This document shows, piece after piece, positions 1 to 8,447 of a stretch of DNA of 64,000 bases. The translations under genes were made by a program, and so were the position numbers. Where the stretch lies: assembly GCA_965249005.1 (NCBI GenBank), contig CBDFLD010000017.1, positions 248,001-312,000 on the forward strand, written 5' to 3'. Below the pieces are notes generated by a model, which was not told the DNA's origin, did not search any database, and saw nothing but the letters and a program-made list of their open reading frames with translations. The stretch is from CBDFLD01 sp965249005 (GTDB lineage: Bacteria > Acidobacteriota > UBA6911). Position 1 is the stretch's first letter; each line of letters begins with the position of its first letter.

Positions 1-187
1 ATACGGCGCCACAGACGATATCGGCCACAAGGCCGTCGAAAACCGTGTGAGTGCCCACGACTTTCATGCCACCATGCTGCATCTGCTCGGGGTAGACTTT
101 CGTGACCTGGTGTACGACCGGCACGGACTCAAGGAGCGTCTGACCGGTCAATATCCTGCGCGCGTGATCACCGACATCCTCGCCTGA
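1..187 (+). CDS. DUF1501 family protein, C-terminal end (partial)
   Basis: Reading from base 2, 61 residues run to a TGA at 185-187. The sequence GATDDIGHKAVEN followed by an HDFHATMLHLLG stretch is typical of the end of DUF1501 proteins, secreted alkaline-phosphatase-fold proteins that usually travel with DUF1549/DUF1553 partners. The gene begins outside the window, so its signal peptide and partner are not visible. A second, complete DUF1501 gene lies at 32.9 kb. The family has no settled biochemical role. Confidence is good for the family and nil for function. Confidence 0.75.
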   Translation, partial: YGATDDIGHKAVENRVSAHDFHATMLHLLGVDFRDLVYDRHGLKERLTGQYPARVITDILA

Positions 188-222
188 CCTGCTATAATGA
201 TGCGATCCCATCGGGAGGTCGA

Positions 223-837
223 ATGGAGTCGCTGAGCAAAACCTATCGCCGAATTCGCTATGGTCCGCCGATTGTCGTGGTTTCCGGTTTGCCGCGGTCC
301 GGAACCTCCATGGCCATGCAGATGCTCCAAGCAGGCGGGTTGAGTTTGGTGACCGACGGCGTCCGTGAGCCGAGCGAAGACAATCCCAACGGATTCTACG
401 AACTCGAGCGCGTCAAAGAGCTCAAGAGCGAAGCGGGGAAGTCTTGGCTGGATGTGGCCCAGGGCAAGGGCATCAAGATCGTCTCGTACTTGTTGAAAGA
501 CCTTCCCGCAACGAGAAACTACAAAGTCCTTTTCATGCGCCGGAATCTGGATGAAGTCCTGGTTTCGCAGTCGAAGATGATGGAGAGAAACAGCGTTGAA
601 CGGGATGTGGCCGATGAGAAGATGCGCGAGGTATTCGAGAATCACCTGTCGACGGTAGATTTTTTCCTCCGCCGGCGACCTCATTTTGAATCCCTGGAGC
701 TGAACTATGAGGACGTCATCGAGGATCCCCTCGCCGAAGCCGAGAGGATGCGCCAGTTTCTCGGTAGGCCTCTCGACGTCACGGAGATGGCTCGCATCGT
801 GGACGCGCAGCTCTACCGGAACCGCAACAATCCATGA
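223..837 (+). CDS. P-loop sulfotransferase-like protein
   Basis: A 204-residue protein with the motif GLPRSGTS at about residues 22-29, which matches the 5'-phosphosulfate-binding loop of PAPS-dependent sulfotransferases. A second stretch (FMRRNLDEVLVSQ, about residues 105-117) resembles the 3'-phosphate-binding region. At about 200 residues it is short but within the range of small bacterial sulfotransferase-like proteins. The ATG at 223 follows a GGAGGT ribosome site at 214-219, and a TATAAT sits at 193-198, although no convincing -35 was found. It stands alone between the DUF1501 end and convergent lon. The acceptor substrate cannot be predicted. Confidence 0.75.
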   Translation: MESLSKTYRRIRYGPPIVVVSGLPRSGTSMAMQMLQAGGLSLVTDGVREPSEDNPNGFYELERVKELKSEAGKSWLDVAQGKGIKIVSYLLKDLPATRNYKVLFMRRNLDEVLVSQSKMMERNSVERDVADEKMREVFENHLSTVDFFLRRRPHFESLELNYEDVIEDPLAEAERMRQFLGRPLDVTEMARIVDAQLYRNRNNP

Positions 838-851
838 CCCTCACCGTTCGC

Positions 852-3272
852 TCAGGAATCGGTTTTGAACGCGATCTTGAAGACATCGTCGTAGGTCTGG
901 GCGAAATGTGCGGTCAAACCTTTTCTTAGATAGTCCGGGAGCTGCTCGAAGTCTTTTTGGTTGTGTTGCGGGAAGATCAGGATGTTGCATGCGGTGCGCC
1001 GTGCCGCGATCACCTTTTCCTTCACCCCCCCGATCGGCAATACTTGACCCGTCAGGGTGAGCTCGCCCGTCATCGCCAGCTTCTTGCGCACCGGTTTTTT
1101 ACTCACCATCGAGACTAGAGCCGTGGCCATGGTAATTCCCGCGGACGGTCCGTCCTTGGGCGTCGCGCCGGCGGGTACGTGAATGTGGACGAAGTGCTCG
1201 TCGAAGAAGTCCGCTCCGGCGCCGTATTCCTCCAGGTGGGCCATCACGTAGGAATATGCGATATCAGCGCTTTCCATCATGACATCCCCGAGTTGTCCGG
1301 TCTGTTTGAAACCCTTTGCCTTGCTGGGAACCGCGGTCGCCTCGATCTGCAGTGTCGCTCCTCCCATGCTTGTCCAGGCCAGACCGGTGACCACGCCTGC
1401 AATGTTGGCAAACAGCTCATCCGCGTCGAAAGTAGCCTTGCCGAGGAAGGCCTCCACCTTCTTCTCATCGATGGTCACCTTCTGCTCGGAGTCCTGGGCA
1501 AGCTGGACCGCCACCTTGCGCATGATCTTCTTGATGAGCTTCTCCATGTTTCGAACGCCGGCCTCCCGGGCATAGCCGTCGATCAAGTGCCGGAGTGCGC
1601 TCTTCTGAATCTGGACCTGGCCCTTCTTGAGGCCGTGATTTCGAGCGGCTCTTGGAATGAGATATCGGCGGGCAATCTCGACCTTCTCCTCGAGAATGTA
1701 TCCCGAGAGGCGAATGACCTCCATGCGGTCCAGAAGGGGCCTGGGAATCGTATCTAGCTGATTGCCGGTCGCAATGAACAAGGCGTTGGACAGGTCAAAG
1801 GGAACGTCGAGGTAATGATCACGAAAACTCTGGTTTTGTTCCGGATCGAGCACTTCGAGCAAAGCCGATGCGGGATCTCCGTGGAAGGAGGCCCCGATCT
1901 TGTCGATCTCGTCGAGCATGATGACCGGGTTCGAGGTGGATACGGTCTTCATGGCCTGGATGAATTTACCGGGCATAGCCCCGATATATGTGCGCCGATG
2001 ACCCTTGATCTCCGCTTCGTCGCGCATGCCGCCAAGAGAAAACCTGTAGAAAGTTCGATTCAGCGCTTCCGCAATGCTCTTTCCGATAGACGTCTTCCCG
2101 ACTCCCGGCGGACCGGTCAGGCAAAGGATGGACCCGGAGATGTCTCCCTTCAGTTTTCCCACGGCGATAAACTCCAGAATCCGCTCCTTGACGTCGCCCA
2201 GCCCGTAATGATCCCGCTCCAACACCTTTCTGGCGCGCTCCACGTCGTAGGAGTCCTGGCTGTACTGACCCCATGGAAGGACCGTCAACCACTCGAGATA
2301 GTTCCGCGTGACTGTGTATTCAGGTGAGTTGGGTTCCAGCAGCTGAAGCTTCTGAAGCTCTTCGTCGACCGTCGTCTGAGCTTCGGCATTCAAGGTCCGT
2401 TCCTGGAGCCGCTGTTGGAATTTCTCTATTTCCGTTGTTTTGCCTTCTTTTTCGAGACCGAGCTCTTTCTTGATGGCCTTGAGTTGTTCCTTCAGAAAGA
2501 ATTCCCGCTGGTGGCCGGATATCTTTTCCTGGATCTGCTTGGTGATCTGGTCCTGTAGCTTCGAAAGCTCGACCTCCTTCTTGAGTAACACGAGGACCTT
2601 GTCGATCCTGTGTCGCAGATCGAAGGTTTCAAGCACGTCCTGCAACTCGTCTCCATCCGCGGTCGTGAGATTGGCGGCGAAATCTGTGAGCCGCTCCGGG
2701 TCGTCGAGAGTCGACCGGCTCAAGAACAGCTTGATTGCTTCCGATTGCAACGGGTTGAGTTTGACCAGGTCCTTCAGTGTGGAAACAACCGCCATCGAAT
2801 AGGCTTTGAGTTCCTCGTTTACAGAGAATTCCGCTGGATGATGGTACTGAACCCGAGCGATCAAACCTCGCTCAGTCTCCTTGATCTCATGGATGGTGAA
2901 TCGCTCGAGGCAATTGACCAAGATGTGGGCCGTCTCCCCGTCTGCCTGAACAGCCCGGAGAATCTTGGCCGCGACGCCCACGCGGTAGAGGTTTTCCGGC
3001 TTGTCCTGTCCGTTTTTGTCGCGCACGAGAACCAAGCCCACGGCCTGGGTGGCGGAGTCCAGAGCCTTCTCTACGGCTCCCACTTGACCCCCCTGAACCT
3101 CCATCGGAACCGGGATTCCGGGGAAGAAGGGCCGAGGACGAATCGCCAGTATCGGGAGATGCTCCGGAAGCACCTCCGACGCAACGACCAGTCCGGCATC
3201 GGGTTCCTTCGTGTCGGCGCTCTGTTGCACCTCGACATCCTCGACCACTTTTTCTTCGACGCTCTCCTTCAT
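852..3272 (-). CDS. lon: ATP-dependent Lon protease
   Basis: An 806-residue cytosolic serine protease of the LonA type that degrades misfolded and regulatory proteins. It has an N-terminal LON substrate-binding domain (about residues 35-240), a coiled region, an AAA+ domain with Walker A GPPGVGKT at 387-394 and Walker B VIMLDEIDKI, and a C-terminal protease domain. The catalytic serine is in GPSAG (Ser710). The lysine, 43 residues on, is in the KEK of the GGVKEK stretch (Lys753), the same spacing as in E. coli Lon. The frame is open further upstream, but the ATG at 3270-3272 has a GGAG just before it and a promoter lies at 3307-3334, so the longer start is rejected. The length is close to E. 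coli Lon (784). Confidence 0.97.
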   Translation of the reverse strand: MKESVEEKVVEDVEVQQSADTKEPDAGLVVASEVLPEHLPILAIRPRPFFPGIPVPMEVQGGQVGAVEKALDSATQAVGLVLVRDKNGQDKPENLYRVGVAAKILRAVQADGETAHILVNCLERFTIHEIKETERGLIARVQYHHPAEFSVNEELKAYSMAVVSTLKDLVKLNPLQSEAIKLFLSRSTLDDPERLTDFAANLTTADGDELQDVLETFDLRHRIDKVLVLLKKEVELSKLQDQITKQIQEKISGHQREFFLKEQLKAIKKELGLEKEGKTTEIEKFQQRLQERTLNAEAQTTVDEELQKLQLLEPNSPEYTVTRNYLEWLTVLPWGQYSQDSYDVERARKVLERDHYGLGDVKERILEFIAVGKLKGDISGSILCLTGPPGVGKTSIGKSIAEALNRTFYRFSLGGMRDEAEIKGHRRTYIGAMPGKFIQAMKTVSTSNPVIMLDEIDKIGASFHGDPASALLEVLDPEQNQSFRDHYLDVPFDLSNALFIATGNQLDTIPRPLLDRMEVIRLSGYILEEKVEIARRYLIPRAARNHGLKKGQVQIQKSALRHLIDGYAREAGVRNMEKLIKKIMRKVAVQLAQDSEQKVTIDEKKVEAFLGKATFDADELFANIAGVVTGLAWTSMGGATLQIEATAVPSKAKGFKQTGQLGDVMMESADIAYSYVMAHLEEYGAGADFFDEHFVHIHVPAGATPKDGPSAGITMATALVSMVSKKPVRKKLAMTGELTLTGQVLPIGGVKEKVIAARRTACNILIFPQHNQKDFEQLPDYLRKGLTAHFAQTYDDVFKIAFKTDS

Positions 3273-3306
3273 ATGTCTCCGTTCCGCGCAAATCGATCCA
3301 AGTCCT

Positions 3307-3334
3307 ATTCTACCGATTCCGTCGGAGCTGACAA
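3307..3334 (-). promoter_or_regulatory. Probable sigma70-type promoter of lon
   Basis: On the minus strand TTGTCA (3329-3334) is followed after 16 bases by TAGAAT (3307-3312). Transcription would begin near 3300, giving a leader of about 28 bases before the lon ATG at 3272. No CIRCE element or other heat-shock operator was noticed. The prediction is by eye only. Confidence 0.5.
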
Positions 3335-3652
3335 AACCGACGTAGACTAAACTCTTAAGATCGTTTTCCGGAGTTTGCAACCCAACTCAATCGCCAGAGT
3401 GCTTCAAGTTCAGCCGAGGAAAGACGTGTAATTCATTGTTCCGCTGATACTTGGAGGCTCAACACGATAAGTCTTAGAGACTTTTCTGCTGGATTCCGCT
3501 AAACTATCTATTACCCTGACTGTTACAGAGCAACCCGCCTGCGCTCTATCGCTTCGTTTCTCGAGCCGGTTCGTATTTCCACCCCTCCCAGTCAGATTCG
3601 ACCCGCGCTCGATAGCCTGCCCAACAGAAAGGTTGGGTGTAGGATACTTGCA
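3335..3652. other. Intergenic region without a recognised gene
   Basis: About 320 bases separate the lon promoter from the next gene. I see no convincing coding frame; the 115-residue minus-strand frame across it has no recognisable family and no good start. A promoter for the rightward genes at 3653 must lie here, but no clear hexamer pair was found. Confidence 0.4.
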
Positions 3653-3829
3653 ATGAAACCCTGGTTCATCCTGACGGCTGCCTTGACCGTTCTCGTGACT
3701 CCTGCCCATGGCAAGGACACCGGATTCAAGGGTGTGGTGCAGGGCATGGAGGCTCACTTCCGGGTCGCGCGAAGTAATATAGATACGCTGGAACGGTCGG
3801 CTCGGGAAATGGCTCGGCCTAATGCGTGA
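3653..3829 (+). CDS. Small secreted protein, or N-terminal part of a frameshifted gene
   Basis: Fifty-eight residues begin with MKPWFILTAALTVLVTPAHG, a clear Sec signal peptide with likely cleavage after about residue 20. The remainder (ending SAREMARPNA) is helical and ends at a TGA at 3827-3829. The next frame begins at GTG 3826 and continues with KSLRVAVLEDRRF, which would read on smoothly if one base were added at about 3826. This suggests one original protein: signal peptide, helix, then an alpha/beta domain. A real four-base overlap of two genes is the alternative. The family is not recognised. Confidence 0.45.
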   Translation: MKPWFILTAALTVLVTPAHGKDTGFKGVVQGMEAHFRVARSNIDTLERSAREMARPNA

Positions 3830-5226
3830 AGAGCCTTCGAGTGGCGGTCTTGGAAGACCGAAGATTCCTCTCCGGGTCTCAAGTGAAGCTCAAATCCTTG
3901 CTCGAAGACGCACTCGATGCCAAGTGGCGGCCCCTGGTGCAAGAGCGGTCGTCCGAAGAGACAATCTTCATCTACGCGCTGGAGTCCCGTCGGGATGTCC
4001 GGCTGCTGAACGTCATTCTGGAGCGGCACCAGGCGATCGTCCTGGAGGCCAAGGTGGGGGCGAAGTATTTTTCCCGGATGATCCAAACCCCGGACGCCGT
4101 CGGTCCGACGATGGTTACCGATCTGATTCGTGAACCCTCCTTGCCGCAGCGTGATCGCGGGCGGCAAGATGCGCGCGCCGCCGCCGGCGTCCTCGCGGTG
4201 CGGACTCTTTTCGGCGCCGAAGCCACCCCGAGACCCGCGAACGCCTCGGCCGAGCCAAGCCGGAGTCCAACCCGAGCCAGCAGTAGAGCCACAACCCACC
4301 GGGCCGGAGGTGGCATGGCCTCGGTCATTCGCGTGGAAAGCCAGCTCGTTAATCTCAACGTCCGGGCGGCTAACCGATTTGGTACGCCCCTGACTTCACT
4401 CTCGAAGAACGACTTCCGCGTTTTCGAAGAGGGCGTCGAGCAGCGGATCCGATTCTTCGAGTCCGTGAGTGCACCCATCAACATGTTGTTGTTGATGGAC
4501 CTGAGCGGCAGCACCAAGAGAACCCGGAAGCTCATGGTGAAGGCCGCCAAGAAATTCGTCGACTATCTGGACTCCGACGATCGCATCGCTGTGGCGGGGT
4601 TTACCAGTCAGTTCTTCCAGGTGTCGGGTTTCACCACCGAGCGGAAGCAGCTCAAGAAGCGCATTGATGAAATCAAGAACCTTCAGGGGGGAACCGCATT
4701 TTACGACGCAATGTGGCAAACGCTCGACCTGATGCACAGTCTCTCCAAGCCCAGAAAGGCGATTGTGGTGTTGACCGACGGCGAAGACAATGCCATTACC
4801 GGGAACCGGCAATTTGCGTCTCGTCACAGCTTTAGAGAGCTTCTCGCCCGGATCCTTCAAGAAGATGTTTCCGTTTATCCGATTTATATCCGGGGCGAAG
4901 ATCCCACCGACTTTTTGGATAAGCTGACGAATGTTCCCGAGGAGCTACTGGCGAAAATTCAGACCCAGTGGAGTCGGCCGCAGAAAATTGCGCATCAGCA
5001 ACTTCAAGCGATAGCCCACGCCACGGCAGGGACGCTGTTCACCGCCCGCCGATTCCAAGATCTGGAAGGCGTCTACGAGCAGGTGGCTGGCGAGTTGCAA
5101 CTGCTCTACAGCCTCGCTTATGACCCGGTCCACGCGGAAAGGGATGGGAGTTTCCGCCGAATCGAGGTCGACGTCTCCGGGAAGGGGTCGATTGCAAAGA
5201 CCCGCCCCGGATACTTCGCCCGTTAG
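3826..5226 (+). CDS. VWA-domain protein, apparently fused to a second domain by frameshifts
   Basis: The C-terminal two thirds (from about residue 165) is a secreted-type VWA protein of the kind abundant in Acidobacteria. It has a lead-in IRVESQLVNLNV, a metal-ion-dependent adhesion motif DLSGS at Asp225, GGTAFYDA, and VVLTDGEDN. The first 100 residues form a different small alpha/beta domain that belongs with the signal-peptide frame at 3653. Residues about 105-165 are arginine-rich and unlike a linker. Another frame over 4206-4320 reads as a normal Pro/Glu-rich linker (PKPPRDPRTPRP, then EPQPTGPEV). I infer two separate genes merged or damaged by indels. The stop overlaps the boxB stop by four bases. 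Confidence 0.7.
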   Translation: MKSLRVAVLEDRRFLSGSQVKLKSLLEDALDAKWRPLVQERSSEETIFIYALESRRDVRLLNVILERHQAIVLEAKVGAKYFSRMIQTPDAVGPTMVTDLIREPSLPQRDRGRQDARAAAGVLAVRTLFGAEATPRPANASAEPSRSPTRASSRATTHRAGGGMASVIRVESQLVNLNVRAANRFGTPLTSLSKNDFRVFEEGVEQRIRFFESVSAPINMLLLMDLSGSTKRTRKLMVKAAKKFVDYLDSDDRIAVAGFTSQFFQVSGFTTERKQLKKRIDEIKNLQGGTAFYDAMWQTLDLMHSLSKPRKAIVVLTDGEDNAITGNRQFASRHSFRELLARILQEDVSVYPIYIRGEDPTDFLDKLTNVPEELLAKIQTQWSRPQKIAHQQLQAIAHATAGTLFTARRFQDLEGVYEQVAGELQLLYSLAYDPVHAERDGSFRRIEVDVSGKGSIAKTRPGYFAR

Positions 5227-6638
5227 TGCGGTCGGTTTTCGAACCGGGCATATTCGAATTCGAACGGATTCCCGTTGATACCTCTATCCGGGGGTGCGAC
5301 CCAGTTGGCGATCTTGCCGACCTCATAAACCGCCGTCATGAGACTTTCGATGTAGGCACGATCCGCCTCGCCGGGAAGCCACTCATCACGTCGTCGCTCC
5401 CACTCATCAGACTGGATCAAGTTCCCCTCGGGAGAAAAATGGACGCTACCGTAGAGACCGACCTGCCTGTTGAATCGCCGGTTCGGTAGAGTCAGCTTGA
5501 AAGGAATCTCCGCCGCCTGGATCACCTTGTTCCAGCGATCCACCCCTCTCTGACAATCGTCGATATAGGCATCGCGCAAGACCTCATTCATGGCGTTTCT
5601 CATCGGAACTTCCTGTTGTGCCAGTGCGCCCTTCTCGACCACCGTCATCTCGTAGCTGTCCTCCTTGGCCAGATGATCCTTGTAGCCCGACTCTTTGTCG
5701 CGGCCCTTCAAGCTCGAACCAAAATAGGTGGACGCGTTGCTGGAGATCTCGCCACCAAACAAGTCCGCGCTTACGCTGTACCATTGATTGATGAATTTCT
5801 GAAGCGTGGGAAGGTCGATTCCACCAAGCTTTCGGACGTCGTCGGTTTGTTTCATGAGATCGACGGTTCTTTGCACTACCCGCTGGACGCCTGTTTCACC
5901 GACAAACATGTGATGAGCTTCCTCGGTGAGCATGAACTTCGTTGTCCGGGCGAGTGGATCGAAGCCGCTTTCGCTGAGAGCCAGCAACTGGTACTTGCCG
6001 TCCCGATCGGTGAACATCGTAAACATGTAGAAGTCGAGCCAGTTTTCGATGGGCTGATTGAACGCTCCCAGAATTCGTGGTTTGTCGGCGTTGCCACTTC
6101 GCCGCTGCAACAGAGCCTCCGCCTCTTCTCTCCCATCGCGGCCGAAGAAACGATGCAGAATATAGACCATGGCCCACAAATGCCTTCCTTCTTCAACATT
6201 GACCTGGAATAGGTTTCTCAGATCATAAAGACTCGGGGCACTGTGTCCCAGCAACCTCTGCTGTTCGACGGATGCCGGCTCGGTGTCTCCTTGTGTGACA
6301 ATGATTCTTCGCAGCAGGTTCCGGAACTCTCCTGGCACCGTGTCCCAGACCGGCTGGCCTTGGAAGTCCCCGAACCCGATCTTCTTTTCCTGCGTCGGCG
6401 GGACCAGGAATATTCCCCACCGGTAGTCGGGCATTTTCACGTGGTCGAAGTGTGCCCAGCCGCTCGGTTCCACCGACACGGCGGTTCGTAGATAGATTTG
6501 GTCCTTCTGGAAGTCCGTGGGTCCCATCTCAATCCACCAGTGAATGAAGTCGGGCTGCCAGGTCTCGAGCGCCCTCTGCAAGCGACGGTCTTCATTCAGA
6601 TTTACATTGTTGGGGATTTTTTCGTCTTGAATCGTCAT
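5223..6638 (-). CDS. boxB: Benzoyl-CoA 2,3-epoxidase, oxygenase subunit BoxB
   Basis: A 471-residue di-iron oxygenase that inserts one oxygen atom of O2 into benzoyl-CoA to give 2,3-epoxybenzoyl-CoA, the first ring-attacking step of the aerobic box pathway. Candidate iron ligands are Glu120, Glu150 and His153 (in EEGRH), Asp211, and Glu240 and His243 (in TEEAHH). They sit at the positions I recall for characterised BoxB proteins. The ATG at 6638 has AGGAG just upstream. It lies 63 bases downstream of boxC and is presumably co-transcribed from the strong promoter at 8378-8406. The reductase gene boxA is not in this window, so electrons must come from a protein encoded elsewhere. Confidence 0.93.
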   Translation of the reverse strand: MTIQDEKIPNNVNLNEDRRLQRALETWQPDFIHWWIEMGPTDFQKDQIYLRTAVSVEPSGWAHFDHVKMPDYRWGIFLVPPTQEKKIGFGDFQGQPVWDTVPGEFRNLLRRIIVTQGDTEPASVEQQRLLGHSAPSLYDLRNLFQVNVEEGRHLWAMVYILHRFFGRDGREEAEALLQRRSGNADKPRILGAFNQPIENWLDFYMFTMFTDRDGKYQLLALSESGFDPLARTTKFMLTEEAHHMFVGETGVQRVVQRTVDLMKQTDDVRKLGGIDLPTLQKFINQWYSVSADLFGGEISSNASTYFGSSLKGRDKESGYKDHLAKEDSYEMTVVEKGALAQQEVPMRNAMNEVLRDAYIDDCQRGVDRWNKVIQAAEIPFKLTLPNRRFNRQVGLYGSVHFSPEGNLIQSDEWERRRDEWLPGEADRAYIESLMTAVYEVGKIANWVAPPDRGINGNPFEFEYARFENRPH

Positions 6639-6662
6639 AAGGGCTCCTGTGCAGATAGGTAT

Positions 6663-6701
6663 CAGCTTTCAGCCCGCTGCGCTTTCAGCGCTGACAGCTT
6701 C
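6663..6701. repeat. Intergenic repeat/hairpin between boxC and boxB
   Basis: The spacer holds AGCTTTCAGC and, further on, GCTGACAGCT, which can pair in nine of ten positions. It also holds the string CTTTCAGCGCTGAC, which recurs at the left end of the 130-bp repeat at 47.3 kb and in similar form at 36.38 kb. It looks like a small member of a dispersed family and may affect the boxC/boxB message ratio. Confidence 0.45.
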
Positions 6702-8330
6702 TCAAGTTCTCTTCCAGTCGAAGGCGGGGCGCTCTGGTTTGCCGTACAGGGTCAATGCTCCTCGCTTGCCGACGGCGTTGGGTCGCGTAAAAATCCAGTT
6801 TTGCCAGGCCGACAGACGGCCGAAGATTTTTGTTTCGATCGTTTCCGGTCCAGCGAAGCGCAGGCTCGCTTCCATCCCGGTGAGTGCGTCCGGAGAAAGG
6901 CTGGCGCGTTCCTCGATCGCGACCCGCACGTCGTCCTCGTAGTCGATGTCGTCGATCGCGAAGGTGACGAGTCCCAGTCTCTCGGCCTCGGCGGGTGCGA
7001 TCGGGTCCTTGTTCGCCAGGATCGGCGCCACCCGGTTCGGTTCGGCTAAAAAGCGGCTCTCGAGCCGGGAGAGACCGTTACTCATCGGGAAGCGGCCAGC
7101 GTTCAAGGCCGTAAGCTGAATTCGAACTTTCTCATCAGGATCGTCCAGCATATAGGTGCGATCGGCGGCGAGAGCCAGCTCGAACAGACTCCCGGCAAAG
7201 CAGGATCCAGGCTCGATCAGGGCAAAGGTCGTCCGCGCCGTCAGATCCAGTCGTTTGAGTGCCCGTTTCATGAACAGAAGGATCTCTTTTACCAGCCAGT
7301 GATCGGAGTGCTCCGAAAGCGTCTCATCGACACGGCGGACAGCCTCCGTTTGGCCGGCGGTCTTGATTCTGAGTAACCCGATCTCCGCCTCGTTGAATCG
7401 AAGGTGTAGCAATGCCGCGTCGATTTCCCTGAACGCGCGCAGCGGCCAGAAGTCGGACCCCGCTTTTTGAATTCCCTCCGGTTCGTCGGGTTGGTTCGCC
7501 TCCGGCCCCGCAACCGTCATCGTGGCGACCCGGAGGCTGCGATCAAACGATAGAGTCGTATGCTTGAAAACAACTTGGTCTTCCGATATCTCCGGCTCGA
7601 GTGGGTCGAGGTGAATTCCAGGACCGGGCTTCGGATCGCCCTGTTTGGCCGACTCGCGCGCGCGCTCCAGGACAAACTCCTCGAACGTGCTCCTTGGCGC
7701 GAGGTGATCGACCAGACCCCACTGCACGGCGCGGCGGCCCTTGATTCCCTCGGCTAGCGTGCAGAAGACATCGGCAAGGTCGCGGCGCACCTTCCGTTTG
7801 TCCACCAGTCGAGTCAGACCACCCGTCCCGGGCAGGACTCCGAGCAGCGGCGTTTCCGGCAAGCTGACCGTGCTGTTGCCGTCGTCGACCAGGATGATCT
7901 CATCGCAGGCGAGTGCCAGTTCATATCCTCCGCCTGCGGTTGCACCCTTGCAGGCCGCGAGGTAACGTTGCCCGCTGTTGCTGGTCGCATCTTCGATCGA
8001 CAGCCGGGTCTCGTTGGTGAATTTGCAAAAGTTCACCTTGTGTCCATGGGTGCTGCTTCCGAGCATGAAGATGTTGGCCCCGGAGCAGAAAACGTTGTCC
8101 TTGGCGCTGTTGAGCACCACGGCACGGACTTCGGGATGCTCGAAACGGAGCCGCTGAATAGCGTCGGCCAGCTCGATATCCACGCCCAAATCGTACGAAT
8201 TCAACTTGAGCGCATGGTCTGCGTCGAGGGCTTGATCTTCCTGAACATCCATCGAGAGAACCGCGATCTCTCCATCGATCTTCAGCTTCCAATGATGGTA
8301 CCGTTCTGGGGAGGTTTCAAACGAAATCAT
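6702..8330 (-). CDS. boxC: 2,3-epoxybenzoyl-CoA dihydrolase BoxC
   Basis: A 542-residue enoyl-CoA hydratase superfamily protein that hydrolytically opens the ring of 2,3-epoxybenzoyl-CoA, releasing formate and 3,4-dehydroadipyl-CoA semialdehyde. It contains two crotonase-type regions, the first with AVVLNSAKDNVFCSGANIF and GGGYELALACDEI, and a weaker second one around FAGSLFELALAADR. The large size and the double crotonase layout are typical of BoxC rather than ordinary hydratases. It is first in a boxC-boxB operon with a consensus promoter 40 bases upstream, divergent from boxR. The stop overlaps the edge of the repeat at 6663-6701. Confidence 0.93.
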   Translation of the reverse strand: MISFETSPERYHHWKLKIDGEIAVLSMDVQEDQALDADHALKLNSYDLGVDIELADAIQRLRFEHPEVRAVVLNSAKDNVFCSGANIFMLGSSTHGHKVNFCKFTNETRLSIEDATSNSGQRYLAACKGATAGGGYELALACDEIILVDDGNSTVSLPETPLLGVLPGTGGLTRLVDKRKVRRDLADVFCTLAEGIKGRRAVQWGLVDHLAPRSTFEEFVLERARESAKQGDPKPGPGIHLDPLEPEISEDQVVFKHTTLSFDRSLRVATMTVAGPEANQPDEPEGIQKAGSDFWPLRAFREIDAALLHLRFNEAEIGLLRIKTAGQTEAVRRVDETLSEHSDHWLVKEILLFMKRALKRLDLTARTTFALIEPGSCFAGSLFELALAADRTYMLDDPDEKVRIQLTALNAGRFPMSNGLSRLESRFLAEPNRVAPILANKDPIAPAEAERLGLVTFAIDDIDYEDDVRVAIEERASLSPDALTGMEASLRFAGPETIETKIFGRLSAWQNWIFTRPNAVGKRGALTLYGKPERPAFDWKRT

Positions 8331-8377
8331 GATCGTTCACCCGAGTAGGGCCGAGCGGCCCGCTTCAAAGGAGACGA

Positions 8378-8406
8378 ATTATATTGCGATCTTCGGCCGT
8401 TGTCAA
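8378..8406 (-). promoter_or_regulatory. Consensus promoter for the boxCB operon
   Basis: The minus strand reads TTGACA (8401-8406), a 17-base spacer, then TATAAT (8378-8383), a perfect sigma70 consensus. Start of transcription would be near 8371, leaving a leader of about 40 bases before boxC. Such a strong promoter implies tight repression, presumably by the BoxR-type protein encoded divergently. Confidence 0.8.
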
Positions 8407-8428
8407 ATCTCTCAAGTTGCAGTATATT
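8400..8428 (+). promoter_or_regulatory. Promoter of the boxR-type regulator, sharing the -35 region with boxC
   Basis: TTGTCA at 8400-8405, a 17-base spacer and TATATT at 8423-8428 form a good promoter that would start about 13 bases before the ATG at 8448. Its -35 hexamer lies on the same bases as the boxC -35. The -10 is part of a small palindrome GTAT-ATTTC-ATAC (8422-8434), and a TGCA lies at 8418-8421. TGCA-containing sites are known for BzdR/BoxR repressors, so autoregulation is plausible. Confidence 0.6.
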
Positions 8429-8447
8429 TCATACATTGGAGCAGTCC

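Noticed and set aside
148..684. 178-residue minus-strand frame opposite the sulfotransferase
   Set aside because: The plus strand carries the PAPS-binding motif and a ribosome site; the minus frame does not resemble any protein.
3273..3380. N-terminal extension of Lon
   Set aside because: A promoter lies inside it and the internal ATG at 3272 has a ribosome site.
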